NCBI GenBank assembly: GCA_016715795.1 | Contig: JADJXP010000001.1 | Span: forward strand, 62,001-126,000 | DNA length: 64,000 bases | Source of the DNA: Chloracidobacterium sp. | GTDB lineage: Bacteria; Acidobacteriota; Blastocatellia; Pyrinomonadales; Pyrinomonadaceae | Direction of reading: 5' to 3' | Part shown: piece by piece, positions 52,120 through 60,083 of the stretch | Numbering within the stretch: the stretch's first letter is position 1 | Layout of the letters: the number at the start of each line of letters is the position of its first letter | Made by a program: the position numbers and the translations under genes | The notes under the pieces: model-generated | The model's input: the letters and a program-made list of their open reading frames with translations, nothing else | What the model was told of the DNA's origin: nothing | Databases searched by the model: none

Positions 52120-52755
52120 ATGGAGCCACACTCTGCGGTAATAGAGCAAGACCTCGGTATCGGTGTCGCAGACGCCCACGGCGTTGCTGCTGCCTCCCAT
52201 TTTGACGAGGCGACACCCGACTTAGACCTGTGCCGGCTTGCCTCGAACGGTGACTTGGCGGCATTTGAGATCCTATACCAGCGCTATCATCGGCGGACCT
52301 ACAGTCTTTGTTTCCGAATGACAAACAACCAGACCGAGGCTGAAGATCTCACGCAAGAGGTCTTTATCCAGTTGTTTCGCAAGGTTGGCAGCTTTCGCGG
52401 TGATTCGGCGTTCTCGACGTGGCTGCATCGGATGACGGTGAATCAGGTGCTGATGCACTTTCGCCGCCGCAGCACAAAGAACGAAAAGACATCGGAGACC
52501 GGCGATATGCCGGAGCAGACCGTAACCGGCAGTGCAAATCCTAACAGGATGCAGGTCGTTGACCGCATCGCTCTCAAGAATGCGATCGCTGAGCTGCCGA
52601 ATGGCTATCGCAAGGTATTTATCTTGCACGACGTTGAAGGCTTGGAACACGAGGAGGTTGCCCGCACGTTAGGTATCTCGGTCGGCACCTCGAAATCGCA
52701 GCTGCATAAAGCAAGACTGAAGCTGCGTACTCTGCTATTTAAGGAGCAGACGTAG
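52120..52755 (+). CDS. ECF-type RNA polymerase sigma factor
   Basis: A 211-residue sigma-70 family protein with region 2 (GDLAAFEILYQRYHRRTYSLCFRMTNNQTEAEDLTQEVFIQLFRKVGSFRGDSAFSTWLHRMTVNQVLMHFRRR) and region 4 (AIAELPNGYRKVFILHDVEGLEHEEVARTLGISVGTSKSQLHKARLKLR). It has no sigma regions 1 or 3. The zinc-finger protein that follows is its likely anti-sigma factor. An N-terminal extension of about 40 residues is unassigned. Confidence 0.93.
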   Translation: MEPHSAVIEQDLGIGVADAHGVAAASHFDEATPDLDLCRLASNGDLAAFEILYQRYHRRTYSLCFRMTNNQTEAEDLTQEVFIQLFRKVGSFRGDSAFSTWLHRMTVNQVLMHFRRRSTKNEKTSETGDMPEQTVTGSANPNRMQVVDRIALKNAIAELPNGYRKVFILHDVEGLEHEEVARTLGISVGTSKSQLHKARLKLRTLLFKEQT

Positions 52756-52773
52756 ACTGCAAAAAGCGAGCGC

Positions 52774-52813
52774 AAACACGAGCATGAGCCTTCGGCTGTG
52801 TTCGTGTTTTTTT
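52774..52813 (+). terminator. Rho-independent terminator after the sigma factor gene
   Basis: AACACGAGCATGAGCC and GGCTGTGTTCGTGTT form a stem on a stable TTCG loop followed by a seven-T run. It lies between the sigma and anti-sigma genes, so their expression is at least partly separated. Confidence 0.82.
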
Positions 52814-52908
52814 ATGGTAAGAAGATCATGTTGCGCCCGACAGCAAGGCAACGTATATCCTGCCCTGTTAATCTATCAGTATGCAGCCGATCGCGGCATT
52901 TTGGTTAG

Positions 52909-53628
52909 ATGAACTGTGAAGAGTGCAAACTTCTCCTAAGCCGATTTATGGACAACGAGCTTGACGGGGTGACGTCGTCAAGTGTTCGTGGCCATCTGGC
53001 CCTCTGTGAGGAATGCGGCCGGCATTGCACCGACCAGGCGGCCCTGCTGCAAGCGGCGGCTGATAAGCTCATCGACGATCTGCCCCCAAATGAATCCAAG
53101 CACATGTGGCTGCGGATCCACAATGTGATCGAGGCTGAGACCAAGGCGGCCACGCCGACCGAGCCTGAACGGCACGGCCGTTGGAGGTTCTCCTGGCTGC
53201 GACTAAGTGCGGCGATGGTCTCGATCGCTCTCGTGAGTTCCCTGCTTACAGTTGTTGTCCTGCGCCGTTACGATGCCCCGCTTTCGGCCGATGATGTAGC
53301 TGCCCGTGCCGCGACAAAGCCTTCGGTATTTGAGAAACTTCTCAGTACGGTCGGTCTTATCAAAACGCCTCAACAGGATCGTGAACAGCGGATCCGCGAA
53401 CAGCAAGCCGCGATAGACTACTGGAACACGCGTGTTCAGGTTCGGCGTCAACAGTGGGACGCGAGAACTCGTGAAGCATTTGATCGTAACCTGAGGGTCA
53501 TTGACGAATCTCTCGCAGAATATTCGACGATCCTTGCCCGCGACCCCGATGATGAACTCTCCGGCGAGATGTTCGATTCGGTGCTGCATGAGAAGATGGA
53601 CCTTTTGCGTGACTTCTCCGACCTCTAG
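52909..53628 (+). CDS. Membrane anti-sigma factor with zinc-finger domain
   Basis: A 239-residue protein. The N-terminal zinc-binding anti-sigma domain shows MNCEECKLLLSRFMDNEL and the HLALCEECGRHC (H-x3-C-x2-C type) site. One membrane helix is at about 103-122 (AAMVSIALVSSLLTVVVL). The outer part is helical with a long basic region (REQRIREQQAAIDYW..RQQWDARTREAF). It should bind and hold the upstream ECF sigma until a signal arrives. A terminator separates it from the sigma gene. Confidence 0.87.
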   Translation: MNCEECKLLLSRFMDNELDGVTSSSVRGHLALCEECGRHCTDQAALLQAAADKLIDDLPPNESKHMWLRIHNVIEAETKAATPTEPERHGRWRFSWLRLSAAMVSIALVSSLLTVVVLRRYDAPLSADDVAARAATKPSVFEKLLSTVGLIKTPQQDREQRIREQQAAIDYWNTRVQVRRQQWDARTREAFDRNLRVIDESLAEYSTILARDPDDELSGEMFDSVLHEKMDLLRDFSDL

Positions 53629-53634
53629 GCCTGA

Positions 53635-54405
53635 ATGATGTGGAGATCAGATTCCGGCCGGCTCGACGGCATCGCAAAAACTACGGCCCTCTTGAGCGTA
53701 GTTTTTTTCTTTGCGCTCTCGACTGTTGAGGTTTTCGCGCAGAAGAAATTTTCCCGCACCTACGCGGCCGGCCAAAATGTTCGTCTGCAGCTGCTGAATA
53801 GGACCGGCACCGTAACGGTCGAAGGCTGGAACCGTGCCGAGATCAATCTCACGGCAACGCTTGAGGCACCGGCGGCAAATATCTCGCCCCAGACCCTCAG
53901 CGGCACGATCGTGATCAACCTGGTTCGTGATAACCAAGGCCGAAATGAGGTTGGGAACGTGAACTTTCGGATCCGCGTTCCATATACGACCGTGGTCGAT
54001 ATCGAGACGAAGATCGGCAACCTAAACGTGAGTAACGTCCGCAGCGGGCTGGTCCGGGCCCACATATCGAGCGAGGGCGACATCACGCTGACAAATATCG
54101 GGGCAAGTGCCGTGTCGGCCGAGAACGTGATCGGTGACATCTTTTACGACGGTGAACTTCAGCCGGGCGGCAACTACCGCTTTGCATCCATGCGCGGCAA
54201 CATCAATCTGCGCATTCCCTACGAATCCTCCTTTCGCATGGTCGCGACCGCACCATCGACACGAAATATTTCTCTTGGAGTATTCGGCAGCGGAAACTTA
54301 AACTATTTGGGTGACGGCCGTCGAGTCGTCGGACGATTCGGCGATGGAAGCGCTACGCTGTCGGTCACAAACCAGCGCGGAGCGATCGCATTTCTTAGAC
54401 GCTGA
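53635..54405 (+). CDS. Secreted DUF4097-like (adhesin-type) beta-repeat protein
   Basis: A 256-residue protein with a signal segment (KTTALLSVVFFFALSTVEVFAQ) then repeating strand pairs such as VRLQLLNRTGTVTVEGWNRAEINL, IETKIGNLNVSNVRSG and ISSEGDITLTNIGASAV, characteristic of the right-handed beta-helix-like DUF4097. It begins 6 nt after the anti-sigma stop, so it is in the same transcript. Such proteins often accompany anti-sigma factors and may sense envelope state. Confidence 0.78.
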   Translation: MMWRSDSGRLDGIAKTTALLSVVFFFALSTVEVFAQKKFSRTYAAGQNVRLQLLNRTGTVTVEGWNRAEINLTATLEAPAANISPQTLSGTIVINLVRDNQGRNEVGNVNFRIRVPYTTVVDIETKIGNLNVSNVRSGLVRAHISSEGDITLTNIGASAVSAENVIGDIFYDGELQPGGNYRFASMRGNINLRIPYESSFRMVATAPSTRNISLGVFGSGNLNYLGDGRRVVGRFGDGSATLSVTNQRGAIAFLRR

Positions 54406-54438
54406 GGCCACAGCCTCATCACTAACATCTCACTCACA

Positions 54439-55281
54439 ATGAACCGCAAACTCATCTTGGCAATCGGCTTGGCTTCTATTCTTTGCGCGACCGCTTCGGC
54501 CCAGGAACTGCTTACGCGTCGGATCACTAAGACCGATCGTTTTGACTTCGGCGCCGGCGGCACAGTAGCGGTAACAGGAGCGCCCAATGGCTCGATCCGC
54601 GTATCCGCCTCGGCCTCGAATGAGGTCGTGATCACGGCGGATATCGAACTTCGCGCCCGCACTGAAGCCGACCTTGACCGTCTCGCCAATGTCACCGGCT
54701 TTATTACGGACGAAACCATCGGCCGCGTAGGTATCGTAAGTTTCGGTACCAACAACAAGCTTGGCGATAAAAAGCTATGGAAGAAATTTCCTAAGGCCCT
54801 GTTAGGGCTTCCTTTTCGCATCGACTACACGATCACGGTTCCACGATATTCCGACGTCGAGATCGACGGAGGCAAGGGCGATCTGGCTATCACGGGCGTA
54901 GAGGGCTCGATCCGCGTGAACTTTATCGAAACGAATGCCAAGGTCGAGGTTATCGGTGGCTCATCTTCGCTGACCTTTGGCAGCGGCAAGGCAGATGTCT
55001 CGTATGGATCGCGCGGATGGCGCAACCGGACGGCAGCCGTCCAGATGGCAACCGGCGACTTGACCATTCATCTGGCATCGACGGCAAGCGCACAGGTCGA
55101 TGCCCTGGTTCTGCGGACCGGGAAGATCGTGAACACGTTTCCTGACCTTAAACCGCGCGAGCGCAAGACGCCATTCACGGATCACGCTATGCTGGCAAAA
55201 GCCGGCGTCGGCGGTGCCCCGATGAAGTTCTCCGTCGGCGACGGAACTCTGGCCATCAAGCCGCTGACACTTCCCTTCTGA
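54439..55281 (+). CDS. Secreted DUF4097-like protein, paralogue-type neighbour
   Basis: A 280-residue protein with signal peptide MNRKLILAIGLASILCATASAQ and DUF4097-type strands (VAVTGAPNGSIRVSASASNEVVITADI, VPRYSDVEIDGGKGDLAITGVEGSIRV). It is organised like the preceding gene, 33 nt downstream, but the sequences are only distantly similar. Probably the last gene of the anti-sigma transcript. Confidence 0.75.
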   Translation: MNRKLILAIGLASILCATASAQELLTRRITKTDRFDFGAGGTVAVTGAPNGSIRVSASASNEVVITADIELRARTEADLDRLANVTGFITDETIGRVGIVSFGTNNKLGDKKLWKKFPKALLGLPFRIDYTITVPRYSDVEIDGGKGDLAITGVEGSIRVNFIETNAKVEVIGGSSSLTFGSGKADVSYGSRGWRNRTAAVQMATGDLTIHLASTASAQVDALVLRTGKIVNTFPDLKPRERKTPFTDHAMLAKAGVGGAPMKFSVGDGTLAIKPLTLPF

Positions 55282-55325
55282 CCTCACGGCATCAGGTGAT
55301 AGACTTAGTTCATCATCTGACGCTT

Positions 55326-55919
55326 ATGACTATCAGATCCGATATTTGGCTCAGGCAGATGGCCGAGGCCGGAGGTATGATATCGCCGTTTCTTCCCGAG
55401 CTTGTTCGCGAAATTGACGGGCGCAGGATAATCTCTGCCGGGTGCTCGAGCTACGGTTATGATATGCGCCTGGCTGACGACGGGTTTCGCATCTTCTCGT
55501 CCGTCCATGCAAAAGAGATCGACCCAAAGCGGTTCGATGAGCAATTCTCGCTGATCGAACCGGTGATGCAGACGGCCGAAGACGGTTCCCAATACTATCT
55601 GCTGCCGCCGCACCATTATGGCCTCGGCGTAACCGTTGAGACGTTCAAGATGCCGCGAAACGTGACCGGTGTTGCACTCGGCAAATCAACATACGCCCGA
55701 GCAGGCCTGCTGGTAAATACCACGCCGCTCGAGGCCGGCTGGACCGGCCGGCTGGTCGTGGAGATCGCTAATCTCGCGAACCTGCCGCTTCGCGTCTATG
55801 TCAATGAAGGTATCGGCCAGATATTGTTCTTCGAATCAGATCAGGACTGTGCCGTCTCGTATGACGACCGCGGCGGAAAATACCAGGGCCAAACGGGATT
55901 GACGTTTGCAAAAGTCTGA
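55326..55919 (+). CDS. dcd: dCTP deaminase
   Basis: A 197-residue enzyme converting dCTP to dUTP for thymidylate synthesis. SYGYDMRLAD, LLPPHHYGLGVTVETFKMPRNVTGVALGKSTYARAGLLVNTTPLEAGWTGRLVVEIAN contains the active-site Ser/Arg region and the catalytic glutamate in PLEAGWTG. The ATG at 55326 gives the family N-terminus (MTIRSDIWLRQMA). A palindromic repeat begins at the base after its TGA. Confidence 0.93.
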   Translation: MTIRSDIWLRQMAEAGGMISPFLPELVREIDGRRIISAGCSSYGYDMRLADDGFRIFSSVHAKEIDPKRFDEQFSLIEPVMQTAEDGSQYYLLPPHHYGLGVTVETFKMPRNVTGVALGKSTYARAGLLVNTTPLEAGWTGRLVVEIANLANLPLRVYVNEGIGQILFFESDQDCAVSYDDRGGKYQGQTGLTFAKV

Positions 55920-55988
55920 GTCAGAACCACCCATGGTAGCGGGTGGTTGACCATGGATTGAACACAAGCTACCGCAGGTGGTTCTGAC
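55920..55988. repeat. 69-bp palindromic element forming the whole dcd-ALDH gap
   Basis: GTCAGAACCACCCATGGTAG at the left and CTACCGCAGGTGGTTCTGAC at the right pair over most of their length. The element starts at the base after the dcd TGA and ends at the base before the ALDH ATG. AGGTGG (55976-55981) sits 7 nt before that ATG as a plausible Shine-Dalgarno. Confidence 0.9.
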
Positions 55989-57431
55989 ATGAACATCGAC
56001 AACTACATCGGCGGCGATCTCGTGACGCCGGCATCGGGCGAATATTTTGATAATTTCGACCCGTCGATCGGACAGGTGTATTCGCACGTGGCGGATTCGG
56101 ACGGCCGTGATGTGCATCTGGCGGTCGAGGCGGCGAAGGCCGCGTTTCCCGAATGGTCGCGAAGCTCGGCGGAGTTTCGACACGATGCGATGATGCGTGT
56201 CGTCGCTCTCATCGAGCGTGATATGGAACCGCTTGCTCGTGCCGAGAGCATAGATCAGGGTAAGCCGCTCTCGCTCGCAAGAAGCGTGGATATCCCGCGT
56301 GCGGTCTCGAATTTTAAGTTCTTCGCGACCGGAGCGATGCACACCGAGAGCGAATCGCACGATTCGCCGCATCTGGGCGCGGTCAATTACACGCTCCGAC
56401 AGCCGCTCGGTGTGGCTGGCTGTATCTCACCCTGGAATCTGCCGCTCTATCTCTTTACCTGGAAGGTCGCTCCCGCCATCGCCGCGGGCTGCACCGTTGT
56501 CGCAAAACCGAGTGAGGTCACGCCAATGACGGCCTTCCTACTGTCAAAGCTTTGCATCGAGGCGGGCCTGCCGCCGGGCGTTCTGAACATCGTCCACGGC
56601 ACTGGCCCAAAGGTCGGCTCGGCTATTGTCGCCCATAAAGACATCAAAGCAGTCTCGTTCACCGGCGGCACAAAGACCGGCGAAGAGATCGCACGCACGG
56701 CCGCACCGATGTTCAAGAAAATGTCGCTCGAACTCGGCGGCAAGAACCCGAACATCATCTTTGCCGACTGCAATTACGAGGAAATGCTGGCAACCACGGT
56801 GCGTTCGTCGTTCTCAAACCAAGGTGAGATATGCCTATGCGGCTCGCGCATCTTTGTCGAACGGCCGATGTATGAGCAGTTCAAGGGCGATTTTGTCTCG
56901 CGTGCAGCGGCCCTGAAGGTCGGCGACCCGCTCGATGCCGACACGGATGTCGGCGCGATCGTCTCGAAACCGCATTTTGACAAGATAATGTCCTATATCG
57001 ACCTCGCGCAGAAAGAAGGCGGGACGGTTTTGACCGGCGGCGAGCAAGCTAATTTAGACCGCCGATGCGCGGACGGCTGGTTCATCAAGCCGACGATCAT
57101 CGAGGGGCTGCCATTCGATTGCCGGACGAATCAGGAAGAGGTGTTTGGCCCGTTCGTCACGATCATGCCGTTCGACACCGAGGACGAAGTTCTCGGCTAT
57201 GCCAACAGCGTCCGCTACGGCCTGTCGTCGTCCGTCTGGACCGAAAACCTTTCGCGGGCCCATCGCGTAGCATCGCAGATCGAGGCAGGCTTTGTCTGGA
57301 TAAACAGCTGGATGCTCCGCGACCTCCGCACCCTATTCGGCGGCTACAAAGACAGCGGCATAGGCCGCGAAGGCGGCTTCGAGGCGTTGCGGTTTTTTAC
57401 GGAAGAGAAGAATGTATGCATAAAGCTATAA
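55989..57431 (+). CDS. Aldehyde dehydrogenase (2-aminomuconic/2-hydroxymuconic semialdehyde type)
   Basis: A 480-residue NAD-dependent aldehyde dehydrogenase. ISPWNLPLYLFTWKVAPAIAAGCTVVAKPSE binds the cofactor, FTGGTKTGEEIA and LELGGKNPNIIF carry the catalytic Glu, and the nucleophile is in NQGEICLCGSR. INSWMLRDLRTLFGGYKDSGIGREGG is close to the wording seen in ALDH8/2-aminomuconic semialdehyde dehydrogenases, and a RidA protein resembling 2-aminomuconate deaminase is encoded 2 kb downstream. Substrate remains uncertain. The start codon touches the palindromic repeat. Confidence 0.86.
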   Translation: MNIDNYIGGDLVTPASGEYFDNFDPSIGQVYSHVADSDGRDVHLAVEAAKAAFPEWSRSSAEFRHDAMMRVVALIERDMEPLARAESIDQGKPLSLARSVDIPRAVSNFKFFATGAMHTESESHDSPHLGAVNYTLRQPLGVAGCISPWNLPLYLFTWKVAPAIAAGCTVVAKPSEVTPMTAFLLSKLCIEAGLPPGVLNIVHGTGPKVGSAIVAHKDIKAVSFTGGTKTGEEIARTAAPMFKKMSLELGGKNPNIIFADCNYEEMLATTVRSSFSNQGEICLCGSRIFVERPMYEQFKGDFVSRAAALKVGDPLDADTDVGAIVSKPHFDKIMSYIDLAQKEGGTVLTGGEQANLDRRCADGWFIKPTIIEGLPFDCRTNQEEVFGPFVTIMPFDTEDEVLGYANSVRYGLSSSVWTENLSRAHRVASQIEAGFVWINSWMLRDLRTLFGGYKDSGIGREGGFEALRFFTEEKNVCIKL

Positions 57432-58735
57432 ATACCCTGCTCGTGTTGGCATTTGTCGCAAGCACTTCATTTACCCAATCGAATCCTCCGACCGAATCCG
57501 CCATGTCGCGATTCCTGCGGTACGTCAAGATCGACACGCAGGCGGCCGATGACCAGCCGGCTCCGCCGTCGACGAAAAAGCAGCTTGATCTGGCGAGACT
57601 GCTTGAAAAAGAGCTGAACGACATGGATCTGCTTGATGTGCGCATCAGCGAGTGGGGCATTGTTTACGCCTTTTTGCCGTCGAATATTCAGGGAGCGGAC
57701 AAGACGCCGACGATCGGGTTTATCGCGCACATGGACACGTCACCGGCCGTTTCGGGTGCGAATGTTAACCCGATCATTCATAAGAATTACCAGGGCGGCG
57801 ATATAGTCCTGCCAAATGACAAGTCGCAGGTCATTACCGTGGCCCAGAATCCTGATCTCAAGAACCTGATCGGCGATGACATCATCACGGCGGATGGCAC
57901 GACGCTGCTCGGTTCTGACGACAAGTCGGGCGTTGCCGAGATCATGACGATGCTAGACGTTCTCAAACAGAATCCACAGATCAAGCACGGCGGCATCGCC
58001 ATTGCGTTTACGCCCGACGAAGAGGTCGGCGGCGGCATCGAGAAATTTGAGATCGCCGAGTGGGGAGCAAAGTATGCGTATACGGTAGATGGCGAACAAC
58101 TCGGTGACATCTCAAATGAGACGTTCTCGGCCCGCACGGCAACCGTGACCTTTCGCGGGCTCTCGACGCATCCGGGCACCGCTAAGGGCATAATGATCAA
58201 TTCCGCATACGCTGCGGGCGATTTCTTGTCTAGATTCTACAAGGCCGTTCCGAACCGGCCCGAAACGACCGCGGGCCGCGAACCGTATCTGCATCCCTAC
58301 GTTGGCACGCTCGATATCGAGACATCGGTCGTTAAGGTTCTAATGCGCGATTTCGACATCAGTGGCTTTTCGGTACAGGAGAAGGTATTGAAGAAGCTCG
58401 TCGCCGGAACGCAGCGAAAGTTTCCTAAAGTGAAGATCGAATTCAAGACCGAGCTTGGATACCTCAATATGAAGGAGGTTTTGAAGGACTACCCGCAGCT
58501 TACCGACTATGCGATCGAGGCAGCCAAGCGGGCTGGTATTACAGCAGAGCTGAGGCCGATCCGCGGAGGCACCGACGGCTCGCGGCTTACCGCCATGGGG
58601 TTGCCGACGCCGAACCTGTTTACCGGCGGCCACAACTTCCACGGAAAGCTTGAGTTCAATTCGCGAAAAGGACTGGAAAAATCGACGGAAACGTTGGTGA
58701 ATCTCGTCCAGATCTGGGCGGAAAAGAGCAAATAG
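57416..58735 (+). CDS. Peptidase T-like tripeptide aminopeptidase, with signal peptide
   Basis: A 439-residue M20 metallopeptidase. The zinc and catalytic positions match PepT: GFIAHMDTSPAVSG, DGTTLLGSDDKSGVAEIM, TPDEEVGGGIEKF, and IRGGTDGSRLTAMGLPTPNLFTGGHNFHGKLEF. PepT is usually cytoplasmic, but this one begins MHKAINTLLVLAFVASTSFTQS, a signal peptide, so it is probably exported. The ATG at 57416 has GGAAGAGAAG upstream and overlaps the ALDH end by 16 nt. A palindromic repeat begins at the base after its stop. Confidence 0.9.
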   Translation: MHKAINTLLVLAFVASTSFTQSNPPTESAMSRFLRYVKIDTQAADDQPAPPSTKKQLDLARLLEKELNDMDLLDVRISEWGIVYAFLPSNIQGADKTPTIGFIAHMDTSPAVSGANVNPIIHKNYQGGDIVLPNDKSQVITVAQNPDLKNLIGDDIITADGTTLLGSDDKSGVAEIMTMLDVLKQNPQIKHGGIAIAFTPDEEVGGGIEKFEIAEWGAKYAYTVDGEQLGDISNETFSARTATVTFRGLSTHPGTAKGIMINSAYAAGDFLSRFYKAVPNRPETTAGREPYLHPYVGTLDIETSVVKVLMRDFDISGFSVQEKVLKKLVAGTQRKFPKVKIEFKTELGYLNMKEVLKDYPQLTDYAIEAAKRAGITAELRPIRGGTDGSRLTAMGLPTPNLFTGGHNFHGKLEFNSRKGLEKSTETLVNLVQIWAEKSK

Positions 58736-58875
58736 GGCAGAACCGCCTGCATAAGCAGGTGGTCGAGACCGCAAGTAAATCTCAACGCGGGCCTTAAGGC
58801 GATGCGTGTGCCTATTAGCCAACCGCACTGCACGAATCAACGCGAATGCCACCGCTTACACGGGCGGTTCTGCCC
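58736..58875. repeat. 140-bp palindromic element between pepT-like gene and msrA
   Basis: GGGCAGAACCGCCTGCATAA (58736 onward) pairs with the CGGGCGGTTCTGCCC end (58875) over about 28 nt with few mismatches. It belongs to the GTCAGAACCrCC family. The left end starts at the base after the peptidase TAG; the right arm encodes the last residues and stop codon of msrA. Confidence 0.82.
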
Positions 58876-59557
58876 TGTATAGATCGGGAAATCGCTTTTT
58901 CAACGCTTCGAGTTTTGGCAGGTCGTGGTAAACAATGTAGCCGTCGGTCGGATTTTTACGAGCGTAGTCCTGATGATATCGCTCCGCCCCGTAAAATTCT
59001 TTCAGAGAGCTGACCTTGGTCGCGACCGGTTTCTTGAACACCTTTGAATTGTCGATTGCGGCAATATAATCCGTCGCGAGTTTCTTCTGCTCGTTGTTCA
59101 CGTAAAAGATCTCAGACCGATACTGCGGCCCGATGTCGGGCCCCTGCCGGTTGACCTCGGTCGGGTCGTGCGCTACGGAAAAGAACACGGTCAGAAGCTG
59201 AACATAACTTACCTTGGTTGGGTCGAAGATCACTTTAACAGCCTCAGCGTGGCCCGTAGTGCCCGAGCTGACCTTGCCGTAGTCAGCAGTTTCCTGCGTT
59301 CCGCCGGCATAGCCTGCGCTCGCATCGATCACACCTTTGACGTGTTCAAAGACGGCCTCAATGCCCCAGAAGCAACCTCCCGCAAATACGGCCGTCTGAA
59401 GGCCGGCCGGCTGAGATGGATTCGCCTCAGGTGTCGGAGCGAGCGACGATAGATCGACATTCACATGATCCGCCGACGTCGGCGGGACGACACAAGCGAT
59501 CAACGAAAGGACGAGTGTAACGATGAGTAGTTGCATAACCAAAAGAGATGTCTTCAT
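58856..59557 (-). CDS. msrA: Peptide methionine-S-sulfoxide reductase, lipoprotein form
   Basis: A 233-residue MsrA reducing methionine-S-sulfoxide in proteins. The catalytic cysteine is in FAGGCFWGIEAVFEHVKGV, followed by YAGGTQETADYGKVSSGTTGHAEAVKV and IGPQYRSEIFYVNNEQ. The N-terminus MKTSLLVMQLLIVTLVLSLIAC has a lipobox (LIAC), so it should be a lipoprotein in the periplasm, repairing envelope proteins. The last five residues (AEPPV) and the stop come from a palindromic repeat. Frame is open far upstream; the lipobox sets the start. Confidence 0.92.
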   Translation of the reverse strand: MKTSLLVMQLLIVTLVLSLIACVVPPTSADHVNVDLSSLAPTPEANPSQPAGLQTAVFAGGCFWGIEAVFEHVKGVIDASAGYAGGTQETADYGKVSSGTTGHAEAVKVIFDPTKVSYVQLLTVFFSVAHDPTEVNRQGPDIGPQYRSEIFYVNNEQKKLATDYIAAIDNSKVFKKPVATKVSSLKEFYGAERYHQDYARKNPTDGYIVYHDLPKLEALKKRFPDLYRAEPPV

Positions 59558-59656
59558 GGCCGTCGTGGACATGTAAATAATTCGCCGTCTCCGGAGTATC
59601 AGATGCACCTGCGGGCGAACACAGAGTAGTTTTTGATAGAATATCACCATCAAACG

Positions 59657-60073
59657 ATGAACGACGGCGCGATCGAATCTACTCGAGCACCCGAGCCTGT
59701 GGGCCTGTATCCGCATGCCCGGCGCGTGGGAAATTTGCTGTTTCTTTCCGGCGTCGGCCCGCGTGAGCGTGGGACGAAAAAGATCCCGGGCGTCGAGCTG
59801 AATGACGCAGGCGAGATCATCTCATACGACATCGAAACGCAGTGCCGGTCGGTATTCGAGAACGTCAGGGCCATTGTCGAGGACGCCGGTTCTTCGTGGG
59901 AGAATATCGTCGATGTCACCGTCTTTTTGACAAATATGAAGGATGATTTTGCGGCGTATAATCGCGTTTATGCCGAGTATTTCGCGGATAATCGTCCGTG
60001 CAGAACAACGGTCGAGGTCGGCTCGCTGCCAACGCCGATCGCGATTGAATTGAAAGTGATCGCACTAATTTGA
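59657..60073 (+). CDS. RidA/YjgF-family protein, 2-aminomuconate deaminase-like
   Basis: A 138-residue RidA-superfamily protein. VGNLLFLSGVGPRERGTKKIPGVELNDAGEIISYDIETQCRSVFENVRAIVEDAGSSWENIVDVTVFLTNMKDDFAAYNRVYAEYF and RTTVEVGSLPTPIAIELKVIA match the family; the G.R..GTK.IPGV form is common in 2-aminomuconate deaminases. An imine/enamine deaminase activity is inferred. It is divergent from msrA and 11 nt upstream of the alcohol dehydrogenase gene, suggesting an operon. Confidence 0.85.
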   Translation: MNDGAIESTRAPEPVGLYPHARRVGNLLFLSGVGPRERGTKKIPGVELNDAGEIISYDIETQCRSVFENVRAIVEDAGSSWENIVDVTVFLTNMKDDFAAYNRVYAEYFADNRPCRTTVEVGSLPTPIAIELKVIALI

Positions 60074-60083
60074 GGAGACAATA

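Noticed and set aside
57065..57415. A 117-residue upstream extension of the peptidase T gene
   Set aside because: It overlaps the aldehyde dehydrogenase in another frame and is Arg/Pro-rich shadow coding; the signal peptide and Shine-Dalgarno place the start at 57416.
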